Assembly (NCBI GenBank): GCA_036001225.1
Contig: DASYUM010000247.1
Coordinates: 1-29,836, forward strand
Length of the DNA stretch: 29,836 nt
Origin: DASYUM01 sp036001225
GTDB taxonomy: Bacteria > Methylomirabilota > Methylomirabilia > Rokubacteriales > DASRDR01
Direction of reading: 5' to 3'
The notes below the pieces were generated by a model. That model saw only the letters and a program-made list of their open reading frames with translations, was not told where the DNA came from and did not search any database. The position numbers were made by a program, and so were the translations under genes. Position 1 is the first letter of the stretch. The number at the start of each line of letters is the position of its first letter. Positions 15,152 to 23,942 of this stretch are shown here, piece after piece.

Positions 15152-15469
15152 ATGCCCGAAGTGAACCTGACCACCGCGTTCGGCTCGGTCCCGGCCGGCA
15201 GCCAGGAGGGAATCGTCCGGGTCCTGCGGGAGGCGATCGCCCAGGTCGGACAGGAAGAGGGGAACTTCAAGAAGGCCAAGGCCGTCTTCACCGAATCCGA
15301 CGAGCAGTGCGTGTTCACGGTCGAGCTGGACGGCGTGCGCAAGGAGCCGAACCCCCTCCGTCTCGACCTCGAGATGCTGGAAGACGCCGTCACCGACTCG
15401 GGCGCCCTGTCCCTGCTCAAGGAAGAGTTGCGGACCTATTTTCGCAAGGTGCTGGGCGTCGGCCGCTGA
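15152..15469 (+). CDS. Conserved-looking 105-residue protein, unknown function
   Basis: I do not recognise it. It is soluble, with no signal or membrane segment. It mixes an amphipathic helix (GIVRVLREAIAQVGQEEG), a beta-like section (AVFTESDEQCVFTVELDG) and a C-terminal helix (LLKEELRTYFRKVLG), with one cysteine. GGGGGGAGGTGA directly upstream is a strong ribosome binding site for the ATG at 15152. Its TGA overlaps the ATG of the methyltransferase (TGATG), so the two are translationally coupled and probably made in fixed ratio. Confidence 0.75.
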   Translation: MPEVNLTTAFGSVPAGSQEGIVRVLREAIAQVGQEEGNFKKAKAVFTESDEQCVFTVELDGVRKEPNPLRLDLEMLEDAVTDSGALSLLKEELRTYFRKVLGVGR

Positions 15470-16167
15470 TGGCGGAGGCCGGCACGCTCCTGTTCGTCTA
15501 CGAGGGGTGCGTCTTCCGCGTGGCCGAGGGCGCTCAGGCGCCCTCGGCGGGCACGCTCTTCCTGCTGCGCCACCTCGACGTCGCCGACGGGGAGGCCGTC
15601 CTCGACATCGGCACCGGCGCCGGCTTTCTGGCGGTGCTGGCGGCCCGCCGGGCCAAGCGGGTCGTGGCCACCGACGTCGTCCCGGAGGCAGTGGCGCTGG
15701 CGACCCAGAACGCGGCGCTGAACGGGGTGACCGAGCGGGTGGACGTTCGGCTCGGCGACGGTTACGACCCGGTGGCCGGCGAGAGCTTCGACCTCATCAT
15801 CACGGGCGCGCCGCAGATGCCGACGCCGCCCGGGCCCGAGCGAGACGACTGGATGGCGCGCGCTGACAACGGCGGTCCCGACGGCTGGGCCGTCCTCGAC
15901 CAGGTGATCGCCGGCGCGCCGGCCCACCTCCGCCCCGGGGGGCGGCTGCGCTTCTCCCTCTTCGCCTTCCTCGGCGAGCGCAAGGGGCTGGGTCGGCTGG
16001 AGGCGGCCGGCCTCGCCGCCCGCGTGGTGGCGCGCGAGACCCAGCCCTTCCCTCGGCTCGGCTACGAGCGGCTCCAGCACATCCGGACCCAGGACGTCGA
16101 GGGCACCCTGCCGCGCGGCGTGCCGCGGACGGTGGAGCGGCTCCTGCTCGAGGGCCGTCGAGCGTGA
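15469..16167 (+). CDS. SAM-dependent methyltransferase (PrmC/MTS-like fold)
   Basis: A 232-residue class I methyltransferase. AVLDIGTGAGFLAVLAARR (Asp46, GTGAG) is the SAM-binding loop, TDVVPEAVALATQNAALNG carries the acidic ribose-binding residue and the N-terminal order is as in the MTS/HemK group. Where PrmC-type enzymes have NPPY after strand 4, this protein has TGAPQMPTPP (residues 112-121), so it is unlikely to methylate glutamine or adenine amides; the target is unknown. It is coupled at both ends: TGATG with the 105-residue protein and GTGA with the YdjC-family gene. Confidence 0.85.
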   Translation: MAEAGTLLFVYEGCVFRVAEGAQAPSAGTLFLLRHLDVADGEAVLDIGTGAGFLAVLAARRAKRVVATDVVPEAVALATQNAALNGVTERVDVRLGDGYDPVAGESFDLIITGAPQMPTPPGPERDDWMARADNGGPDGWAVLDQVIAGAPAHLRPGGRLRFSLFAFLGERKGLGRLEAAGLAARVVARETQPFPRLGYERLQHIRTQDVEGTLPRGVPRTVERLLLEGRRA

Positions 16168-16991
16168 CGACCAGCGTGCGCTTTCTCATCGTCAACGCCG
16201 ACGACTTCGGGCTCACCGCCGGGGTGAGCCGCGGCATCCTGGATGCCCACCGCCGCGGCATCGTCACCAGTACGACCGCGCTCGCGAACCTGCCCCCCCA
16301 GCCCGAGCTCGACGCCGAGGCTGCCGGGCTGCCCGGGCTCGGGATGGGGCTCCACGTCAACCTGACCTGGGGTCCGCCGGTCTCCCCGGCGCTCGCGGTC
16401 TCCTCGCTGGTGAACGGCGACGGCCGGTTCTCGCGTGACCTCGAGCGGCTCGAGGCGGCGGCGCGGCCTGACGAGGTCCGCCGCGAGGTCGAGGCCCAGG
16501 TCGACGCCTTCACCCGGCGCTTCGGGCGGCCGCCGACGCACCTGGACAGCCACCACCACACCCATCGCCTGCCGGGAATCGGCGAAGCCGTTCTCCGCGT
16601 GGCCGAGGCCGCCCGTCTTCCGCTTCGGAGCCAGGATCCGGGCTTCCGCGAGGGCCTCCGCCGCCACGGCGCTCGGACCCCCGATCATTTCCTGGGCGGC
16701 GACAGCGTCGAGCCCTACTGGACGAGTGAGCGGCTCCTCCACGCGCTGGCCGGGTTGCCCGTCGGCCTGACCGAGCTGATGTGCCACCCCGGCCGCTACG
16801 ACGACGCCCTGGCCGGGAGCCGCTACGGCCGCCAGCGCGAGACCGAGCTGACCGCGCTCTGCGACGCCGAAGTGCGCGCCACCGTCGAGCGGCTGGGCAT
16901 CCGGCTGTGCCACTTCGGGAACGCTCCCGCCGTGATCGGGGCGGGGCCGGTCGTGGGCGGGGCCTCGCCCGCCGCTCCGCTTCCATCTTGA
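16164..16991 (+). CDS. YdjC/ChbG/HpnK-family deacetylase
   Basis: A 275-residue carbohydrate deacetylase of the YdjC family (ChbG removes acetyl from chitooligosaccharides, HpnK from hopanoid intermediates). Metal and catalytic residues are visible: NADDFGLT with Asp13/Asp14, GLHVNLT with His64, and THLDSHHHTH at 125-134. CHPGRYDD near residue 210 is also typical. The GTG start at 16164 overlaps the methyltransferase stop (GTGA). A sugar-kinase-type ROK gene 80 bp downstream supports a role in N-acetylated sugar metabolism, but there are no squalene or hopanoid genes to argue for HpnK. Confidence 0.88.
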   Translation: MTTSVRFLIVNADDFGLTAGVSRGILDAHRRGIVTSTTALANLPPQPELDAEAAGLPGLGMGLHVNLTWGPPVSPALAVSSLVNGDGRFSRDLERLEAAARPDEVRREVEAQVDAFTRRFGRPPTHLDSHHHTHRLPGIGEAVLRVAEAARLPLRSQDPGFREGLRRHGARTPDHFLGGDSVEPYWTSERLLHALAGLPVGLTELMCHPGRYDDALAGSRYGRQRETELTALCDAEVRATVERLGIRLCHFGNAPAVIGAGPVVGGASPAAPLPS

Positions 16992-17071
16992 CTTTGTTGA
17001 CCGGCCAGCGTGGCCGGTAGACCGGACCGCCGCCGCCCGGCGCGGCGGGCACCACGGGCGATTCGCGGCGG

Positions 17072-18076
17072 GTGAGCACCGGCGCCCCCGACCCTGCCGT
17101 CCTCAGCGCCGACGTGGGCGGAACCGCTATCGGCGTGGGGGTGGTCACCGCGGCGGGTGAGCTCCATTTCGCGAGCGAGACCCCGACCCACGCTGGCGGG
17201 CCGGGGAGCGTGCTCGAGACGCTCCTGGCCCGGCTCGGCGAGACGCAGGCCCGGGCGGCGGCCGCCGGCCTGGCGCTCCTGGGCTGCGGGATCGGCGTCC
17301 CCGGTCCCGTGGACGCCGCCGCCGGGCAGATCGGGCCCGACGTGCCCAATCTGCCCGGGCTGGCCGGTTGCCCGCTGGCCCGCCTCGTCACCGCGCGGAT
17401 CGGGCTCCCCACCGTCCTCGACAACGACGTCAACGCCCTCACCGTCGGTGAAGCCCGCTTCGGCGTGGCCCGGGGGTTTCGCTCCTTCGTGCTGCTCGCG
17501 CTGGGGACCGGAGTCGGCGGCGGCATCTACCTCGACGGCGAGCTGGTCCGCGGCGCCTCCGGCTATGGCGGCGAGCTCGGCCACGTCACGGTGCAGTTCG
17601 AGGGGCGCCCCTGCTTCTGCGGCAGCCGCGGCTGTCTGAAGGCCTACGTCGCCGGCCCGGACATCGCCGACCAGGCGCGGGAAGCCCTGGCGGTCCGGCC
17701 GGAGTCGCAGTTGGCGGCGATGGGCGGCGATCCCGCCGCGCTGACGGCGCGCGACGTCTTCGCAGCGGCCGGGGCCGGGGATGCGGTGGCCGGGGACGTG
17801 GTGGCCCGCGTGTGCCGCGCGCTCGGCGCCGGCCTGGGCGGGATCCTCAACGGCCTGAACCCGGAGGCGATCGTGCTGACCGGGGGCGTGGCCCACTCGC
17901 TGGACGCGCATCTGGACGACGTCCGGGGCTGGACCCGGAGGTACGCCTTGCCGGGAGCGTACGAGGCCGCCAAGGTGATCCTCGTGCGCCACACCAAGAC
18001 GACCGCGATCCGCGGCCCGGCCGCGCTCTTCTTCCACGAGATGGATAGAAGGGGTCGACAGCGTGTGCGACAATGA
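17072..18076 (+). CDS. ROK family sugar kinase (glucokinase/N-acyl-hexosamine kinase-like)
   Basis: A 334-residue ROK protein: the phosphate-binding DVGGT at 14-18, GIGVPGPV, catalytic Asp119 in DNDVNAL, LGTGVGGGIYLDG, and the ROK zinc site formed by His171 in GELGH and CFCGSRGC (Cys181, Cys183, Cys188). It has no N-terminal helix-turn-helix, so it is a kinase and not a ROK repressor. It most likely phosphorylates glucose or an N-acylated hexosamine; the neighbouring YdjC-type deacetylase favours the latter. The GTG at 17072 is the start; its ribosome binding site is weak. The stop overlaps the next ATG (ATGA). Confidence 0.9.
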   Translation: MSTGAPDPAVLSADVGGTAIGVGVVTAAGELHFASETPTHAGGPGSVLETLLARLGETQARAAAAGLALLGCGIGVPGPVDAAAGQIGPDVPNLPGLAGCPLARLVTARIGLPTVLDNDVNALTVGEARFGVARGFRSFVLLALGTGVGGGIYLDGELVRGASGYGGELGHVTVQFEGRPCFCGSRGCLKAYVAGPDIADQAREALAVRPESQLAAMGGDPAALTARDVFAAAGAGDAVAGDVVARVCRALGAGLGGILNGLNPEAIVLTGGVAHSLDAHLDDVRGWTRRYALPGAYEAAKVILVRHTKTTAIRGPAALFFHEMDRRGRQRVRQ

Positions 18077-20982
18077 ATTCCGCAGTGAGCACGGAAATCC
18101 GCGCCAACGGCCGGGTCGGTAGTGACCTCGAGCGCGAGCTGCGCCGGGTGGTCGAGGGCGAGGTCCGCTTCGACGACTATTCGCGCCTGCTCTACGCGAC
18201 CGATGCCTCGATGTACCAGGTCGAGCCGATCGGGGTCGTGCTGCCCCGCACCGCCGACGACGTCCGGGCCGTCCTCGAGCTGGCCAACCGCTACAACGTG
18301 CCGGTGCTGCCGCGGGGCGGGGGGACGAGCCTGGCCGGCCAGACGGTCAACCACGCCGTCGTCGTGGACTTCTCGAAGTTCATGAACCGGGTGCTGGAAG
18401 TCAACCGCGAGGAGCTCTGGTGCCGGGTTCAGCCCGGTCTGGTCCAGGACGAGCTGAACGCCCACGTCCGGCCGCTCGGTCTCCTGTTCGGCCCCGACAC
18501 CTCGACGTCCAACCGCGCCACCATCGGCGGCATGTGCGGCAACAACTCGGCCGGCTCCCACTCCATCGCCTACGGGAAGACGCTCGACCACGTGCTCGAG
18601 CTCCGGTGCCTGCTGGCCGACGGCTCCGAGGTCGTGCTCGGTGACCTCGGCCCGGCCGCGCTCGAGGCCAAGCGCCGCGGCAACGGGCTGGAGGGGCAGA
18701 TCTACCGGGAGGTGGGCCGGATCGTCGGCCAGCACACCGAGGAGATCCGCGCCCGCTACCCGACCATCATGCGCCGGGTCTCCGGCTACAACCTCGACGA
18801 GCTGGTGTCCCGGCCCGGCCGGCCCTTCGGGCTTCACCGGCTGGCCGTCGGCTCGGAGGGAACGCTGGTCGTCGTCGTCGAGATGAAGATGCGGCTGGTC
18901 CCGCGGCCGAAGTACACCGCGCTCGACATCGTCCACTACGCGTCCCTGGAGGCCGCGCTCGAGTCGTCGCCCGACATCCTCACCACCGGCCCCTACGCCG
19001 TCGAGCTGACGGACAAGCTGATCCTCGACCTCGCCCGGGAGAACATCGAGCAGCGGCAGCGGATGGGGTTCGTCCAGGGGGACCCCCAGGCGATCATGCT
19101 CGTCGAGTACGCGGGTGAGACCGCGGACGAGGTGCGGGGGAAGGTCGAGGCCTTCGAGGCGCTGCGGGAGCGGAAACGGATCGGGTACGCCGGCCACCTC
19201 GCCTTCGACCCTGGCGAGCAGCAGTCCATCTGGAAGCTTCGCAAGGCCGGTCTCGGGTTGCTGCTCGGGATGAAAGGAGACAAGAAGCCGATCGCCTTCG
19301 TCGAGGACACCGCGGTCGAGCCGGCCAAGCTGCCGGCCTTCATCGCCCGCTTCCGACAGATTCTCGACCGCCACGACGCCCGCGCCGGCTACTACGGCCA
19401 CTGCTCGGTGGGGTGCCTGCACATCCGCCCCCTCATCAACCTGAAGGACGCCGCCGAGATCCGGAAGATGCGGACGATCGCCGAGGAGATCACCGCCCTC
19501 GTCCTCGAGTTCGGGGGCGCGCTCTCGGGCGAGCACGGCGACGGCCGCGCCCGCAGCCCGTTCAACGAGACCCTGTACGGGCCGCGCCTCTACGATGCCT
19601 TCCGTCAGGTCAAGCGGGTGTTCGACCCCAAGGGACTGTTGAACCCCGGCAACATCGTGGAGGCGCCCCCGCTCACCGAGCACCTCCGCTACGGACCGGG
19701 CTACCGGACCTGGGAGCCGGAGACGCTGCTGGACTTCTCGGCCCAGGGCGGCTTCGCCGCCGCCGTCGAGATGTGCAACGGGATCGGGGTGTGCCGGAAG
19801 AAGCTGGAGGGGACGATGTGCCCCTCCTACATGGCCACCCTCGACGAGGAGCACAGTACGCGCGGCCGGGCCAACGCGCTGCGGGCCGTGCTGTCGGGCA
19901 AGGTACCGGCGGCCGACTTCACCGGCCGGCGGCTCTACGAGGTCCTCGATCTCTGCCTCGAGTGCAAGGCCTGCAAGGCGGAGTGTCCGGCCAACGTGGA
20001 CATGGCGAAGCTGAAGTACGAGTTCCTCGCCCACTACTACCGGGCCCACGGTCTGCCGCTCCGCAACCGGCTCTTCGGCCACATCCACCGGATGGCGCGG
20101 ATCGGGTCGGCGCTGGCGCCGCTCTCGAACTGGGTGGCCCGCGCGGCGCCGACCCGCTGGCTGCTCGAGCGGGTGGGCGGGATCGACCGCCGGCGGCCGC
20201 TGCCGGCCTTCGCGTCGACGCCGTTCACGGTCTGGTTCCGTCGCCACCGGCCGGCCGGCGACGGCGCCCGCGGGACCGTGGTCCTCTTCGCCGACACGTT
20301 CAACACCTACCAGACCCCCGAGGTGGCGATCGCGGCGACGCGCTTCCTGGAGGCGGCCGGCTACCGGGTCGTCGTCCCCGAGCCGCGCTGCTGCGGGCGG
20401 CCGATGATCTCGAAGGGCATGCTGGCCGAGGCGCGGGAGGCGGCCGTCGACAACGTCAGCCGGCTGGTCGGCTTCGCCCGCCAGGGGCTGCCCATCGTGG
20501 GGCTCGAGCCCTCGTGCCTGTTGACCCTCCGCGACGAGGCGGTGGATCTCGTGCGCTCCGCCGATGCCCGGCTGGTGGCCAAGCAGAGCCTGCTGCTGGA
20601 GGAGTTCCTCCAGCGCGAGTTCGCGGCCGGCCGGGGGCCGGCCTTTGCCGGCAACGGCCGCCGGGCGCTGCTCCACGGCCACTGCCACCAGAAGGCGCTC
20701 GTCGGCACCGCGCCGACGGTGGCGGTGCTGAAGGCGGCCGGCTACGGGGTGAGCGAGGTGGACGCGGGCTGCTGCGGGATGGCCGGGTCGTTCGGGTTCG
20801 AGGCGGAGCACTACGAGCTGTCGCTGGCCATCGCCGGCCGGCGGCTGGTCCCCGCGGTGCAAGCGGCGGCTCCCGAGGTCGCCGTCTGCGCGCCGGGCAT
20901 CTCCTGCCGGCAGCAGATCGAGCACACCACCGGCCGGCGGCCGAGGCACCCGGCCGAACTCCTCTGGGAGGCGCTTCCGTAG
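18073..20982 (+). CDS. FAD- and Fe-S-binding D-2-hydroxyacid dehydrogenase (YdiJ/GlcD-GlcF fusion type)
   Basis: A 969-residue respiratory-type dehydrogenase like E. coli YdiJ. The N-terminal half is a GlcD-like FAD domain (PRGGGTSLAGQTVNHA near residue 80, SGYNLDEL, GSEGTL) with GHCSVGCLHIRPLINL and SGEHGDGRARSPF in the substrate domain. The C-terminal half is GlcF-like: CNGIGVC with MCPS (Cys568, 574, 583), an all-Cys 4Fe-4S motif CxxCxxCxxxCP at 628-639, and two CCG motifs at 773-775 and 900-902. It should oxidise a D-2-hydroxyacid such as D-2-hydroxyglutarate or D-lactate and pass electrons on. It is coupled to the ROK gene by an ATGA overlap. All key cysteines are ordinary Cys codons. 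Confidence 0.93.
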   Translation: MNSAVSTEIRANGRVGSDLERELRRVVEGEVRFDDYSRLLYATDASMYQVEPIGVVLPRTADDVRAVLELANRYNVPVLPRGGGTSLAGQTVNHAVVVDFSKFMNRVLEVNREELWCRVQPGLVQDELNAHVRPLGLLFGPDTSTSNRATIGGMCGNNSAGSHSIAYGKTLDHVLELRCLLADGSEVVLGDLGPAALEAKRRGNGLEGQIYREVGRIVGQHTEEIRARYPTIMRRVSGYNLDELVSRPGRPFGLHRLAVGSEGTLVVVVEMKMRLVPRPKYTALDIVHYASLEAALESSPDILTTGPYAVELTDKLILDLARENIEQRQRMGFVQGDPQAIMLVEYAGETADEVRGKVEAFEALRERKRIGYAGHLAFDPGEQQSIWKLRKAGLGLLLGMKGDKKPIAFVEDTAVEPAKLPAFIARFRQILDRHDARAGYYGHCSVGCLHIRPLINLKDAAEIRKMRTIAEEITALVLEFGGALSGEHGDGRARSPFNETLYGPRLYDAFRQVKRVFDPKGLLNPGNIVEAPPLTEHLRYGPGYRTWEPETLLDFSAQGGFAAAVEMCNGIGVCRKKLEGTMCPSYMATLDEEHSTRGRANALRAVLSGKVPAADFTGRRLYEVLDLCLECKACKAECPANVDMAKLKYEFLAHYYRAHGLPLRNRLFGHIHRMARIGSALAPLSNWVARAAPTRWLLERVGGIDRRRPLPAFASTPFTVWFRRHRPAGDGARGTVVLFADTFNTYQTPEVAIAATRFLEAAGYRVVVPEPRCCGRPMISKGMLAEAREAAVDNVSRLVGFARQGLPIVGLEPSCLLTLRDEAVDLVRSADARLVAKQSLLLEEFLQREFAAGRGPAFAGNGRRALLHGHCHQKALVGTAPTVAVLKAAGYGVSEVDAGCCGMAGSFGFEAEHYELSLAIAGRRLVPAVQAAAPEVAVCAPGISCRQQIEHTTGRRPRHPAELLWEALP

Positions 20983-21039
20983 GAAAAGCTTCCGGGGCGG
21001 TCGCCGTCAGGGGAGAATGGCAGATATCCGAGCGCGATC

Positions 21040-21624
21040 ATGCGAGCCGTCGCCATCCTCGCTCTCCTGCTGGCGGTGCCCGTCGCCGTGTCGGCGGGCG
21101 AGCTCGTCCTGACCAACGGCACCCGGATCGCGGCCGAGCTGGCGACCGACGTCCTCCTGGTCTCGACGGGCGCCGACCTCGTCGAGGTCGCCCCCGAGCA
21201 GGTCGTCCTGTTGACCCCGAGCGAGATCCGGCTGAGGGACGGGCGCGTCCTCGCCGGGACGCTGGTGGGCGGTCGCCTGCGCACCCGTACCGCGCTGGGT
21301 GAGCTGACCGTCCGGCTCGAGGACCTGGCGGCGTTCCGGGCCGAGCCGGCGGCGACCCCGACGCGGGATCCGGCGCCGATCATGGCCGCGGCCCCGCGGC
21401 CGGCGGGCTCGGCCGGGTCGGACGGGCCGGGCCAGGTGACGGCGGGAACGCGCGAGGTCGGCCGGGGCGTGCGCGACACCGCGGTCGGCATCGGCCGGAC
21501 CGTCGTCGAGGCCGCCGACCGCGCGCACGACGGCTTCAAGGCGATCGGCATCGCCATCTGGAAGGCGATGCGATCGGTCGGCGACGCCGTTCGCAACGCC
21601 TTCACCGGCGGGCCCGACGGCTGA
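21040..21624 (+). CDS. Exported protein with beta-rich repeats, unknown function
   Basis: A 194-residue protein with a signal peptide (residues 1-19, ILALLLAVPVAVSAG). Two short beta segments follow: ELVLTNGTRIAAEL and IRLRDGRVLAGTLVGGRLRTRTALGELTVRLEDL. They resemble small 'VRLRDGTVLRG' barrel-like units found in planctomycete and similar proteins. A low-complexity Pro/Ala/Gly linker leads to a C-terminal amphipathic part (FKAIGIAIWKAMRSVGDAVRNAF) that could touch membranes. No enzyme motif is seen. The ATG at 21040 has no clear Shine-Dalgarno. It lies 57 bp after the YdiJ-like gene. Confidence 0.7.
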   Translation: MRAVAILALLLAVPVAVSAGELVLTNGTRIAAELATDVLLVSTGADLVEVAPEQVVLLTPSEIRLRDGRVLAGTLVGGRLRTRTALGELTVRLEDLAAFRAEPAATPTRDPAPIMAAAPRPAGSAGSDGPGQVTAGTREVGRGVRDTAVGIGRTVVEAADRAHDGFKAIGIAIWKAMRSVGDAVRNAFTGGPDG

Positions 21625-21645
21625 GCCGGCCGACGGAGGCGGGGC

Positions 21646-21993
21646 GTGGCACGAGCCAAGAGCCGCCAGCCGAGGCCGAGGGCGACGACGGCGAAGCGCC
21701 GGCGAAGCTGGGTTCAGCGGGTGCGTGAGACGTCGGACGCGATGGACCTCCCGGCCGGGATCTTCACCCGCTCGGCCGAGGGGATTGCGCGAGGGCTCAA
21801 AGCGTCGGTGACCCGAAGCCGCCGGACGAAGGGGACCAAGTTCCAGTCGGCCATGTCCATGCTGAACCTCTACATCAACCGCGCCGGACGGGGTCTCTCC
21901 TGGGCGGATCGGCGGCGGCTCGAGTCGGCGAAAGGAGCGTTGCGCCGGGTCTTCGGCCAACCGCGGCGCCGGCGGCCGAAGCCCGCGGCCTAG
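21646..21993 (+). CDS. DUF3175 family protein
   Basis: A 115-residue basic protein. After an Arg/Lys-rich head, residues ~22-108 match DUF3175: WVQRVRETSDAMDLPAGIF, IARGLKASVTRSRRTKGTKFQSAMSMLNLYINRAG, then a C-terminal Arg/Lys-rich helix. The SAMSMLNxYINRAG block is the family hallmark. Function is unknown; the strong positive charge suggests nucleic-acid contact (inference). The GTG at 21646 is the likely start, 21 bp after the exported protein. A hairpin repeat begins just after the stop. Confidence 0.88.
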   Translation: MARAKSRQPRPRATTAKRRRSWVQRVRETSDAMDLPAGIFTRSAEGIARGLKASVTRSRRTKGTKFQSAMSMLNLYINRAGRGLSWADRRRLESAKGALRRVFGQPRRRRPKPAA

Positions 21994-21996
21994 ATC

Positions 21997-22180
21997 CTCG
22001 GAGCGGGCCTCAACGGCCCCCCCTCCGAGGCCTCCCCCAGAACGGCGCGCCGCAGGACGTCGCGGGGCTGGGGGGCGCGACGAGGTGCGCGAACCCAAAG
22101 ATTGCGGCGGCAGAGCCGCCGCTCGAAGCGGACCACCATACGCGGTGCGGTTCAGCTTCACGCGGCGCGCGATCATCCCG
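21997..22180 (+). repeat. Mosaic intergenic repeat, copy B
   Basis: It starts with the CTCGGAG...GGGCCTCAACGGCCCC hairpin right after the DUF3175 stop, then has GCAGGACGTCGCGGGGCTGG (22052-22071, identical to 12028-12047), GCGCGAACCCAA, hairpin GCGGCGGC-AGA-GCCGCCGC (22104-22122), GGACCACC and a GCGCGCGATCATCCC block. Module order differs from copy A. Confidence 0.75.
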
Positions 22181-22240
22181 GGCCTTCGCCTCCCGGCCGG
22201 ACCGACGACGCCCGACGGACGCGGCCGCCCGGGCCAGGGA

Positions 22241-22270
22241 TTGCCCGGCCAGCGGCGCGGGCGCTAAGAT
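22241..22270 (+). promoter_or_regulatory. Predicted promoter giving a leaderless transcript
   Basis: TTGCCC at 22241-22246, an 18-bp spacer and TAAGAT at 22265-22270. The ATG at 22280 is nine bases after the -10, so the mRNA should start at or next to the start codon. No Shine-Dalgarno is present. Confidence 0.5.
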
Positions 22271-22279
22271 GACCTCGGG

Positions 22280-22558
22280 ATGGCTCCGGCGGACCCTCTC
22301 TCCGACCTCTACTGGGAGCTTCAGACCGACGAGGAGCCGATCGGTCTCGAGGAGTTCGTCAACCGCGCGGTGGCCGGTGCCTACGGGACGGTGACCCGCG
22401 AGGAGCTGCGGGAATTCCTCGGCGCCGTCGAGGCGCGGCTCGTCGTCCAGATCGAGCAGGGTAGTGGGGGCGCCCACGACGCGGTCGCCCCCGAGGAGCT
22501 GATCGACGAGACGCACGCCTGGATCGATGACCTGGTCACCAAGTTCTGCGAAGGATGA
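22280..22558 (+). CDS. Small acidic protein, unknown function
   Basis: A 92-residue acidic protein that I do not recognise. It is mostly helical (DPLSDLYWELQTDEEPIGLEEF, TREELREFLGAVEARLVVQIEQ, PEELIDETHAWIDDLVTKF). It has no signal, membrane segment or catalytic motif. The reading frame is supported by a promoter that ends nine bases before the ATG and by codon use like its neighbours. It precedes the ABC importer by 40 bp on the same strand and may be co-transcribed with it, although the importer has its own strong ribosome binding site. Confidence 0.65.
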   Translation: MAPADPLSDLYWELQTDEEPIGLEEFVNRAVAGAYGTVTREELREFLGAVEARLVVQIEQGSGGAHDAVAPEELIDETHAWIDDLVTKFCEG

Positions 22559-22598
22559 TCGAGGGCCGTGGTTCGGTAGTCGGCAAGGAGGACGCGCC

Positions 22599-23942
22599 AT
22601 GACACGACAAGCTCGAATCCTGGCCGGGGTGGGGCTGGCGGTGGCCGTGCTGGTGCCGGTGCTGGGGACCGACGCCCAGGAGAAAAAGGCGGTTCGCCTC
22701 TGGCACACCGAGACCGAGCCCCAAACGGTGGCGGTGCTCAACCAGATCGTCGCCGACTTCGAGCGCCTCCGGCCGGACGTCAGCGTGAAAATGGAGGCGC
22801 TGGCCTGGGGCGACCTCGAGAAGAAGCTCACCGCCGCGCTGGCGGCGGGGGCGCCGCCCGAGGCCTCGCACGGCCAGGCGATCACCTGCGCCTCCTTCGC
22901 CGCCAAGGGGCTGCTGCGGCCGGTGGACGACCTGGTGGAGTCGCTCGGCAAGGAGAACCTGATCGAGGGCTTCCGCAACCTCTGCCGCCTGGACGGGAAG
23001 TACTACGGCGTCGGCCACGCGGCGGCGGCGTCGGTGTTCGTCTATCGCAAGGACCTGCTGGCTCAGAAGGGCCTCAAGCCGCCCCGGACGTGGGACGAGT
23101 TGATCCAGGCCGCCGAGGCCCTCAAGGAGATGAAGGACGGCCAGGTCGTCCGCTGGGGACTCTCGGTGACCGGCCAACCGCTCCTCGTGAACATCCAGGT
23201 CGGCGAGCTGCTGCGGTCGAACGGGGGACGGCTCTTTGATCCCGAAGGCCGGCCCACGCTGACCGAGAAGCCGATGATCGAGCTGCTCGACTTCTACAAG
23301 CGGCTGAACGCCGTGCTGCCGCCCGGCTGGACCAGCCATGGCTACCTGGACACCTTCGCCAACCTGGCCAACGGCAAGGCGGCCATGGTCTACCAGGCCT
23401 ACGGGCGGGGCACCGGCTACATCGAGAAGTACGCCCCGGCGGAAATCGCCGACCCCGAGCACTTCGCGGTCACTGACAAGGTGGTCGGCCCGTCCGGCAA
23501 GCAGTCGGTGGCTCAGATCGACTCCGAGCCCTGGATGGTCTTCAAGCAGGCCAAGTACGCCAACGAGGCGGTCGAGTTCCTGAAGTTCTTCTACAAGGAG
23601 GAGAACTACGTCCGCTACCTGCACACGGTGCCGATCCACCTCTTGCCGATGATGAAGTCCACCTACCGGAACCCGAAGTACACCGACAACGCGAGCATCA
23701 AGAAGTGGCGGCCGTGGGTGGACATGCAGGAGACCTACTTCAAGCAGGACCGGACACGGCCGGTGCTGGTGATGGAGTGGGACGACATGAAGAAACCCTA
23801 CCTCCTGGAGGTGATGGGCTCCGGCATCTTGGTCGACATGGTGCTCGACTCGGTGAAGGGGATGCCGTCGGCGGAAGCGGCCGCCAAGGCCCAGAAGCGC
23901 GTCGAGGAGCTGCTGGTCCGAGCCGGCTACCTCAAGAAGTAG
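22599..23942 (+). CDS. ABC transporter substrate-binding protein (carbohydrate uptake family 1)
   Basis: A 447-residue periplasmic binding protein of the CUT1/MalE type. A signal peptide (residues ~1-26, ILAGVGLAVAVLVPVLGTDA) is followed by VRLWHTETEPQTVAVLNQIVADFERLRPDVSVKME, the usual first lobe. GKYYGVGHAAAASVFVYRKDLL, PPRTWDEL, and NGKAAMVYQAYGRG come next, in family order. AAGGAGG at 22585-22591 precedes the ATG by seven bases. There is no lipobox, so it should be free in the periplasm. The permease start follows directly after the stop. The ligand is likely a sugar, glycerol-phosphate or oligosaccharide; sequence does not say which. Confidence 0.93.
   Translation: MTRQARILAGVGLAVAVLVPVLGTDAQEKKAVRLWHTETEPQTVAVLNQIVADFERLRPDVSVKMEALAWGDLEKKLTAALAAGAPPEASHGQAITCASFAAKGLLRPVDDLVESLGKENLIEGFRNLCRLDGKYYGVGHAAAASVFVYRKDLLAQKGLKPPRTWDELIQAAEALKEMKDGQVVRWGLSVTGQPLLVNIQVGELLRSNGGRLFDPEGRPTLTEKPMIELLDFYKRLNAVLPPGWTSHGYLDTFANLANGKAAMVYQAYGRGTGYIEKYAPAEIADPEHFAVTDKVVGPSGKQSVAQIDSEPWMVFKQAKYANEAVEFLKFFYKEENYVRYLHTVPIHLLPMMKSTYRNPKYTDNASIKKWRPWVDMQETYFKQDRTRPVLVMEWDDMKKPYLLEVMGSGILVDMVLDSVKGMPSAEAAAKAQKRVEELLVRAGYLKK

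Noticed and set aside
17644..20949. 1101-codon minus-strand open frame
   Set aside because: Fully antisense to the YdiJ-like and ROK genes, low complexity, no domain, no ribosome binding site.
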